This document shows positions 1 to 8,072 of a stretch of 8,072 nucleotides of DNA, in pieces (the stretch's first letter is position 1; each line of letters opens with the position of its first letter). The stretch covers positions 1 to 8,072 of the forward strand of contig JAICHC010000100.1 in NCBI GenBank assembly GCA_025922795.1. Direction: 5' to 3'. This DNA comes from Candidatus Binatia bacterium. Lineage in GTDB: Bacteria > Desulfobacterota_B > Binatia > UBA9968. The notes beneath the pieces are model-generated. The model searched no databases, was not told where the DNA came from, and saw nothing but the letters and a program-made list of their open reading frames with translations. The translations under genes were made by a program, and so were the position numbers.

Positions 1-81
1 AGCGCCGCCCGTGACCATGAAACCGTTGGCTCTGCTGCCTCCGCTTCCTCCGGCGCCGCATTTCGGTCGACAGAATCTCAT
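1..81 (-). CDS. Partial N-terminus, possible NAD-dependent sugar epimerase/dehydratase
   Basis: On the minus strand an ATG at 81-79 opens a frame with no stop up to the left edge (27 codons). A GAGG Shine-Dalgarno-like string lies at 92-89, 7 nt before this ATG. The visible peptide is Gly/Ser-rich and ends in G-F-M-V-T-G-G-A. V-T-G-G-A is the usual beginning of the Rossmann NAD-binding loop (VTGGAGFIG) of extended short-chain dehydrogenases such as nucleotide-sugar epimerases. The decisive G-x-x-G residues would lie beyond the edge. In most family members this motif begins within about 5-10 residues of the start, so the ATG at 18-16, or a longer leader from 81, are both possible. The gene would follow the GT87-type gene on the same strand after 128 bp, a plausible glycan-synthesis context. 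A competing plus-strand reading exists (see rejected items). The identification is tentative. Confidence 0.35.
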   Translation of the reverse strand, partial: MRFCRPKCGAGGSGGSRANGFMVTGGA

Positions 82-209
82 GAGTTTACCTCGTCGTCTG
101 AATCATCGGAGCTAGTTCAGAAGTTTAGTTCAGCACCGGAGGGCGATTAAAAATGTTGGGGCAAATCACCGACAGCCAAATTCAAGATTAGCACGAGCAG
201 CGCCGGCCG

Positions 210-1481
210 CTAGGTGTCAAGCGGTGCTTTCTCGCGTGCGCCGACCGGCTGCATATGACCCGCAGCTCTGAGCTTCCAGCCGAGCCCAAAGAAGAGCAAC
301 AGACATGCTAGCAGTGTACTCCCCGCCGCCTGCAGCGGCCGAAAAGCAGGGAGCGGAATTGTGAAGGCAAGGAGAACAACGCTTGCCCAGAACCAGAGCC
401 AGCCTCTGATCCTTTGCGGCGACCGGGGCGGCGCCGAGAGGACTAAATTCAGAACGATGACCAGCGGATAGAGAAGCCAGACAAAGAAGTAGGTAAACGC
501 AAGAGGTGTGAACATCAGGATCAACAACAAAAGCATGGCATACTCGAGCGCATCCGACCAGTCCGTCCGCTGACTTCTGCGCGGCATGCAGCCGATATAA
601 AAGAAGCCAAGACCGAGGCCAGCCAGAACGATGATCACGGTGACATACTTGAAATCAACGTCGGCGATGTTGACGAACAGAACCTCGTCGCGCTTGCGGT
701 GCGCATTGACCGGGCGGAGCAGGCGGTGAGCGACGGCGACCAGGGAATGGTTCGCCCAGCTAAAGCCGCGCTGCTCACGTTGCGAAATCGAGTCCTCTTC
801 ATAACGGAGCATTCCCTTGCTCCAGGTTTGGAGGTCCTCGAGGTTACGGTCAATGCCGCGAAACGGGAAAGGAACGACGACGAGGAGCAAGATCAAGAAC
901 AGCACAGCCGAAGCCGTCGCTTTCCAGTGTCTTCGGTAGATCAAATAGCCGACGGCGAGCACCGGAAAAGCCTTGATCGCGGTGGCGAGTGCCACCAAGG
1001 CTCCGGCACTCCATTGCCTGCCGACGCGTAAGCAGAGGAAAGCCCCGAGCATGAGCGCCAGCAGAAGGAGGTTAGGCTGGCCGAGCAAGTGGTTATCGAC
1101 GACATACGGGAGGCAACAAACGGCGGGCAGGAGGTAGAGCAGAGGGCGGTCGCGCCCGAGGGTGCCGGTCGCGAGAAAGACCGAAAGGAGCAGCGAGACG
1201 ATCCATGCAATCGAGTACAACACGACCAAAACGACGATCAGCGGCAGCTCGCCCAGATAACTCGGAATCGCGAAAAGCACTGCAGCGGTCGGCGGGTACA
1301 TGAACTGGAACGTCCCATCGCCTCTGGGCGCGTAGATATCGCCACCCTCGATCACGGTTTGGCCGACCTCGAACCATTTGGCATAGTCCTTCGTGCTGCC
1401 GCGGAAATAGTTGTTGATCGGCAAAAAGGCCAGAACCGCAATCGTAATTGCGAAAAAGATTTGAACCTTGGTGAGTTTCAC
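210..1481 (-). CDS. GT87-family (DUF2029-like) integral membrane glycosyltransferase
   Basis: This 423-residue protein is very hydrophobic, with about 10-11 predicted membrane segments (roughly 7-26, 80-104, 112-126, 137-152, 158-182, 188-206, 278-298, 313-350, 360-378, 386-404). The order of motifs matches polyprenyl-phosphate-mannose-dependent GT-C transferases of family GT87. An Asp-Tyr pair (D32-Y33) lies in the first external loop, where the catalytic Asp is expected. It is followed by GGDIYAP (46-52), MYPP (61-64), LGQPN (133-137), a K170-centred AIKAFP, WANHSL (242-247) and YFFVWLLYP (331-339). Known members add mannose or arabinose units to envelope glycans on the outer face of the membrane; the donor and acceptor here are unknown. 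The start is a GTG at 1481-1479; the next upstream in-frame codon of note is a stop (1502-1500), so no longer form exists, and the Shine-Dalgarno is weak. The length is normal for the family. It is transcribed divergently from the TPR gene. Family assignment is fairly sure; substrate is not. Confidence 0.85.
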   Translation of the reverse strand: MKLTKVQIFFAITIAVLAFLPINNYFRGSTKDYAKWFEVGQTVIEGGDIYAPRGDGTFQFMYPPTAAVLFAIPSYLGELPLIVVLVVLYSIAWIVSLLLSVFLATGTLGRDRPLLYLLPAVCCLPYVVDNHLLGQPNLLLLALMLGAFLCLRVGRQWSAGALVALATAIKAFPVLAVGYLIYRRHWKATASAVLFLILLLVVVPFPFRGIDRNLEDLQTWSKGMLRYEEDSISQREQRGFSWANHSLVAVAHRLLRPVNAHRKRDEVLFVNIADVDFKYVTVIIVLAGLGLGFFYIGCMPRRSQRTDWSDALEYAMLLLLILMFTPLAFTYFFVWLLYPLVIVLNLVLSAPPRSPQRIRGWLWFWASVVLLAFTIPLPAFRPLQAAGSTLLACLLLFFGLGWKLRAAGHMQPVGAREKAPLDT

Positions 1482-1514
1482 GTTAAGCGGATTTCCGTGT
1501 TACATCCAGTTTCC

Positions 1515-1520
1515 TTTATA
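1515..1520 (-). promoter_or_regulatory. Possible -10 box for the GT87-type gene
   Basis: Read on the minus strand this is TATAAA, one mismatch from TATAAT. It lies about 34 nt before the GTG start, which would give a short leader of roughly 25-28 nt. The best -35 at 16-18 nt spacing (TTCAAG-like) is poor, so the promoter would need an activator or a different sigma factor. Weak evidence. Confidence 0.3.
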
Positions 1521-1545
1521 CACTTTACACAGCAAACCTTGAAAC

Positions 1546-1585
1546 CTGCTCGCGGCGTCTTATTCTGGCGACAGGCGCCGAGCAG
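1546..1585. other. Bulged inverted repeat with inner GNRA hairpin
   Basis: CTGCTC (1546-1551) and GGCG (1554-1557) pair with CGCC (1576-1579) and GAGCAG (1580-1585). This gives a 10-bp stem interrupted only by a 2-nt bulge (1552-1553). The loop contains a second small hairpin, CTG-GCGA-CAG (1565-1574), whose tetraloop is of the GNRA type. The structure sits in the gap between two divergent genes. If the proposed -10 box at 1515-1520 is right, the element lies upstream of the GT87 transcript start and would act as DNA (a binding site or cruciform). If transcription starts further out, it would be a leader RNA structure. No U-tract follows on either strand, so it is not an intrinsic terminator. 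Confidence 0.4.
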
Positions 1586-1657
1586 CTGCCCCCCAAGGCC
1601 CGCGAGGTTCCAAACAATGCATCAGTGGGGATCTTACTGGCTTGATGCCGTGAGTGT

Positions 1658-1688
1658 GTGTCGCGAGACATGAAGGCGTGTCGCGAGA
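1658..1688. repeat. Two direct copies of an 11-bp repeat, 20 bp apart
   Basis: GTGTCGCGAGA occurs at 1658-1668 and again, identically, at 1678-1688. The copies start exactly 20 bp apart, close to two helical turns, so they face the same side of the DNA. Each copy is centred on the palindrome TCGCGA. The pair lies 59 bp before the first ATG of the TPR gene, in a suitable place for an operator or activator site. The regulator is unknown. Confidence 0.4.
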
Positions 1689-1691
1689 TCG

Positions 1692-1703
1692 GGCGGTAAC
1701 GCC
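1692..1703. other. Small GGCG-GTAA-CGCC hairpin
   Basis: A perfect 4-bp GC stem (1692-1695 with 1700-1703) closes a GTAA loop, which is of the GNRA type. It is followed by ATATTT, which is too short to be a normal terminator. It lies just after the direct repeats and 43 bp before the TPR gene. It may be chance. Confidence 0.2.
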
Positions 1704-1746
1704 ATATTTCTAAGAGTTCACTTATGTGCTCCAATAGAACGCGGCG

Positions 1747-2496
1747 ATGGACGGTGCAGTTCGGCGCTATTTTACGATTTTAGGACAAATTGTCCGATGG
1801 TACCGGCCTTGCTCTAATAGCCAGTCCATGGGCATCAGCGAGAAAAAAAGCACCGCGTTGGAGCTGAGAGAAACCGCTCCCGACACCGAGACCCTCCTGC
1901 TGGCACGATTGCAAAGCAGCACAACCACGGAAGATTATTTTCGCTGGTTACTATTCGTCGTGGGCTTCTACAGAGGAATCAATAAAATCGCTGCGGCCGT
2001 GGACCTCCTCGAGCGGTTTATCCAAGAGAGCAACGATGTCGAACAATCGGCACACTGTTATCTGGCGCTGGGGCAGATCGCCACGGACGGCGGACGGCAC
2101 GACTCAGCTCTGGAATATTTTACCGCGGCGCTGAATTTAGCGCCGAAAAGACCCAAGGTCGGTTACGTGCTGCAGAATAACATCGGTTACAGCCTGAACT
2201 CGCTTGGCCGCTTTGTCGATGCAGAAAAACACTGTCGGATCGCCATCGATATCGATTGCAATCGCGCCAGTGGCTACCGAAATTTGGGTGTGAGCCTGCA
2301 CGGGCAAGGTCATGGGGTGGAGGCGGCCTGGGCGTTCGCGGAAGCCGTCAAAGTCGATTCAAGCGACAATCGCGCGCGCGTCTTGCTGGAAAAATTACTC
2401 GCTCTCCATCCGAGTTTAGCGGTTCAATGTCCCTGGGCTGTTCAGCTCCTCTACTCGTCTGACCAAGACACGCAAGCCGACACTCTCCCGGTGTGA
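1747..2496 (+). CDS. Tetratricopeptide repeat (TPR) protein of unknown role
   Basis: This 249-residue protein has at least three consecutive TPR units, at about residues 101-134, 142-173 and 175-207. They show the usual pattern of small residues and A/F/P positions, for example an A-L-G-Q helix A, A-L-E-Y-F-T-A-A-L helix B, then L-A-P at the turn. A further helical pair at about 63-95 may be a degenerate repeat. TPR arrays bind partner proteins; nothing here shows which. No signal peptide or clear membrane segment is visible, so a cytoplasmic location is likely. The start is uncertain: the ATG at 1747 gives the longest form, but an in-frame ATG at 1828 gives 222 residues. The 27 residues between them look unlike the rest, have lower third-position GC and contain a perfect palindrome. 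Neither ATG has a good Shine-Dalgarno. The gene stands alone, divergent from the GT87 gene and 289 bp before the lrp-like gene. No intrinsic terminator is apparent after its TGA. Confidence 0.75.
   Translation: MDGAVRRYFTILGQIVRWYRPCSNSQSMGISEKKSTALELRETAPDTETLLLARLQSSTTTEDYFRWLLFVVGFYRGINKIAAAVDLLERFIQESNDVEQSAHCYLALGQIATDGGRHDSALEYFTAALNLAPKRPKVGYVLQNNIGYSLNSLGRFVDAEKHCRIAIDIDCNRASGYRNLGVSLHGQGHGVEAAWAFAEAVKVDSSDNRARVLLEKLLALHPSLAVQCPWAVQLLYSSDQDTQADTLPV
1783..1795. promoter_or_regulatory. 13-bp perfect palindrome, candidate operator
   Basis: GGACAA-A-TTGTCC has 6-bp perfect arms around a single base. It lies inside the longest TPR reading frame but 33 bp before the alternative ATG at 1828, in an AT-rich patch. 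If the TPR gene really begins at 1828, this would be an upstream operator-like site. It could be chance. Confidence 0.3.
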
Positions 2497-2620
2497 GAAG
2501 CCGCGGTTTTCGAGCTCGACAAACTGCTGCGCTGCAAACGAACCCTGATAAATCCGGAATTCGAATAACGGGAACCGGAAACGCTTCTTAGTTAGTTCCT
2601 CTCGTTCGCCATGGTTTCGA

Positions 2621-2641
2621 GCTGCGGGATTTAACCGCAGC
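2621..2641. other. 7-bp perfect hairpin resembling a tRNA T-arm (minus strand)
   Basis: GCTGCGG (2621-2627) pairs perfectly with CCGCAGC (2635-2641) around a 7-nt loop. Read on the minus strand, the loop is TTAAATC and the downstream sequence reaches an ACCA string, much like the T-arm and 3' end of a tRNA. The rest of a tRNA cloverleaf does not fold. No T-tract follows, so it is not a typical terminator either. It lies in the middle of the 289-bp gap between the TPR and lrp-like genes and may be a tRNA remnant or a transcript-end structure for the TPR gene. Confidence 0.35.
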
Positions 2642-2716
2642 CCAGGCCTCCCAGCGTTATTGAACTTAGCTTCTCCGCTGAGCTTCCAATTTACCGAGTT
2701 TTTCGAGCATTTCGCG

Positions 2717-2745
2717 TTGACTTTTGTTTTTATCGATGAGATAAG
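2717..2745 (+). promoter_or_regulatory. Sigma-70-like promoter for the lrp-like gene
   Basis: TTGACT (2717-2722, one mismatch from TTGACA) is followed after exactly 17 bp by GATAAG (2740-2745, four of six matches to TATAAT). Transcription would start near 2752, leaving about 34 nt before the TTG start codon. The spacing and the sharp local rise in AT content make this the best promoter in the window. It is overlapped by the inverted repeat at 2721-2753, which suggests repression or autoregulation. Confidence 0.5.
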
Positions 2746-2753
2746 AACATAAG
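2721..2753. promoter_or_regulatory. Long imperfect inverted repeat over the promoter, candidate operator
   Basis: CTTTTGTTTTTATC (2721-2734) and GATAAGAACATAAG (2740-2753) are inverted copies matching at 12 of 14 positions, separated by 5 bp. The dyad runs from the end of the -35 box through the -10 box to the expected transcription start, the classic place for a repressor. Lrp/AsnC proteins bind AT-rich dyads as dimers or octamers and commonly repress their own genes, so the adjacent Lrp-like protein is the natural candidate ligand. The assignment is inferred; the repeat itself is plain in the sequence. Confidence 0.5.
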
Positions 2754-2759
2754 GTTTTA

Positions 2760-2801
2760 ATGCCTTTGCACTTAATTTTCTTAAATTGCTGGATCAAATA
2801 G
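2760..2801 (+). CDS. Possible 13-codon leader ORF overlapping the lrp start
   Basis: ATG at 2760 is preceded by AAGG (2751-2754) with a 5-nt spacer, a better ribosome site than that of the lrp-like gene itself. The frame encodes MPLHLIFLNCWIK and stops at TAG 2799-2801, 13 nt past the TTG start of the lrp-like gene, in a different frame. Five of 13 residues are Leu or Ile. It could be a leader peptide coupling translation, or the true N-terminus separated by an indel, or chance. Confidence 0.2.
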   Translation: MPLHLIFLNCWIK

Positions 2802-3271
2802 ATTTAAAAATACTTTTTATTCTGCAAAATGACGGTAGGAGAAGGCTTGCCGACATCGCCGACGAAGTCGACCTCTCCGCACCTGCAGTCATGGAGCGGG
2901 TAAAAAAGCTCGAAGGCAGCGGCGTGATCCGAGGCTATCAGGCGTTGCTGGACGGCAAAAAGGTCGGTAAAGACATTACCGCCTTTATCGGCGTCTCAAT
3001 CGCCAATCAACGCGATATCGACAAATTTGCCGACCAGATGATGCGCTATCCCGACGTTTTGGAATGTCACCATGTGACCGGGGACGAAAGTTTTATTTTG
3101 AAAGTCAAAGCCGCCAACACGGCCGCTCTGGAAAAGTTGCTCGGCGAAATCCGTTCGGTCAAAGGCGTGAGCCGAACGGTAACCAGTATCGTCTTATCGA
3201 CGGCCAAAGAGAAGCTTACGCTCGAGCTCGACGCCGGCCTGGCGGAGAATGCGCACGCGAAGAAAAAATAA
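2786..3271 (+). CDS. Lrp/AsnC-family transcriptional regulator
   Basis: This 161-residue protein has both domains of the family. An N-terminal winged helix-turn-helix (about 1-60) opens with LDQIDLKIL and contains LADIADEVDLSAPAVMERVK, the typical recognition region. It is followed by a RAM ligand-binding/oligomerisation domain (about 65-145) with the conserved ECHHVTGDESFILKV string, whose V-T-G turn is the family's effector-site signature. Members sense amino acids and control amino-acid and nitrogen metabolism. The length is normal, with a short charged, Lys-rich tail. The start is TTG at 2786: it is the only plausible start codon in the frame before an upstream stop, and it places LDQIDLK where the family begins. 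No good Shine-Dalgarno precedes it. gltB follows in the same direction after 113 bp, so it is probably a local regulator of glutamate synthase. E. coli Lrp is known to activate gltBDF; whether this protein activates or represses is not visible. Confidence 0.93.
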   Translation: MLDQIDLKILFILQNDGRRRLADIADEVDLSAPAVMERVKKLEGSGVIRGYQALLDGKKVGKDITAFIGVSIANQRDIDKFADQMMRYPDVLECHHVTGDESFILKVKAANTAALEKLLGEIRSVKGVSRTVTSIVLSTAKEKLTLELDAGLAENAHAKKK

Positions 3272-3316
3272 ATCTGGATCGTATGGAGCGCGCGGGACTG
3301 GATGAGTGGGGCGTTT

Positions 3317-3329
3317 CGTTATCATAACG
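3317..3329. promoter_or_regulatory. Palindrome in the lrp-gltB gap, possible operator or -10 region
   Basis: CGTTAT-C-ATAACG has perfect 6-bp arms around one base. It contains TATCAT (3320-3325), one mismatch from a -10 box, 60 bp before the gltB ATG, but no convincing -35 lies at 16-18 bp. A second, GC-only palindrome (GCGCCGGCGC, 3329-3338) abuts it. It may be a gltB operator or a weak processing/termination structure between the two genes. Confidence 0.3.
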
Positions 3330-3371
3330 CGCCGGCGCCCGTGTCCCTTGCCAGAGGAAAAAAAGTTCAAC

Positions 3372-3380
3372 GAAGGTGAG
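3372..3380 (+). promoter_or_regulatory. Ribosome binding site deciding the gltB start
   Basis: GAAGGTGAG precedes ATG 3385, with the AAGG core 8 nt before the start codon. The frame is also open from a GTG at 3376, but that codon lies inside this Shine-Dalgarno-like string and has only a distant purine run (GAGG, 3354-3357) before it. The ATG at 3385 is therefore preferred. Confidence 0.6.
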
Positions 3381-3384
3381 ATCT

Positions 3385-7983
<4,599 letters not shown>

Positions 7984-7984
7984 C

Positions 7985-8000
7985 AGAAGCCTCGACTTCT
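7985..8000 (+). terminator. Weak hairpin after gltB
   Basis: AGAAG (7985-7989) pairs with CTTCT (7996-8000) around a 6-nt loop, starting 2 nt after the gltB stop, and is followed by only two T residues. An alternative larger hairpin pairs TCGACT (7992-7997) with AGTCGA (8018-8023). Neither is a good intrinsic terminator, so transcription may continue to whatever lies beyond the window, possibly gltD. Confidence 0.15.
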
Positions 8001-8072
8001 TTGAATCGTTTGTTCTGAGTCGACGCTAGCGGCTCCGATCCATAATTTTGAAATTGGTGTTCTTGCGGTTGC

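Noticed and set aside
1..150. A plus-strand frame open from the left edge to TAA at 148-150 (49 residues, Ser/Glu-rich)
   Set aside because: It could be the tail of a protein convergent with the GT87 gene, but its composition is low-complexity and its codon third positions are less GC-rich than the real genes. The overlapping minus-strand reading has a Shine-Dalgarno and a recognisable motif. It cannot be excluded.
1089..1673. A 194-codon plus-strand open frame opposite the start of the GT87 gene
   Set aside because: The peptide is charged and low in structure, while the opposite strand encodes a clear membrane protein with family motifs. The frame ends in the intergenic region without any domain.
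1525..1734. A 69-codon minus-strand open frame in the divergent intergenic region
   Set aside because: It is Arg/Ser-rich, lacks domain features and spans the direct repeats and hairpin. It is better explained as regulatory DNA.
2610..2700. A complete tRNA gene on the minus strand
   Set aside because: The T-loop is TTAAATC, without the invariant C56. No 7-bp acceptor stem pairs with the 3' side and no anticodon stem of 5 bp is found.

Overview
The window is a stretch of ordinary bacterial chromosome, moderately GC-rich, carrying four complete genes and probably the start of a fifth cut off by the left edge. The proteins (a GT87-type membrane glycosyltransferase, a small TPR protein, an Lrp/AsnC regulator and a bacterial-type glutamate synthase large chain) fit a Gram-negative organism of the proteobacterial or deltaproteobacterial/Binatota-like kind. 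That placement rests on general protein flavour only. No mobile element, CRISPR array, rRNA or convincing tRNA is visible.

Layout. Bases 1-81 (minus) look like the first codons of a gene running off the left edge; the peptide reaches a V-T-G-G-A string typical of the NAD-binding loop of sugar-nucleotide epimerases (tentative). Bases 210-1481 (minus) encode a polytopic GT87/DUF2029-like glycosyltransferase. Bases 1482-1746 form a divergent intergenic region with a bulged hairpin, a pair of direct repeats exactly 20 bp apart and a plausible minus-strand -10 box. Bases 1747-2496 (plus) encode a TPR protein. Bases 2497-2785 are intergenic; the first part holds a T-arm-like hairpin, and the AT-rich end holds a good promoter overlapped by a long imperfect inverted repeat. 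Bases 2786-3271 (plus) encode an Lrp/AsnC transcription factor that starts with TTG. After a 113-bp gap, 3385-7983 (plus) encodes the complete glutamate synthase (GOGAT) alpha chain, GltB. The final 89 bases hold no recognisable gene.

How the parts may work together. The Lrp/AsnC gene sits directly upstream of gltB in the same direction, which suggests a local amino-acid-sensing regulator of ammonia assimilation that also controls itself through the dyad at its promoter. GltB has all its catalytic and Fe-S residues and lacks the ferredoxin-type loop, so it should need a GltD partner, which is not in this window. The left-hand minus-strand pair would fit cell-envelope or glycan synthesis. I found no clearly new multi-gene system. 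The most interesting signals are the regulatory architecture in front of the lrp-like gene and the structured DNA between the divergent genes.
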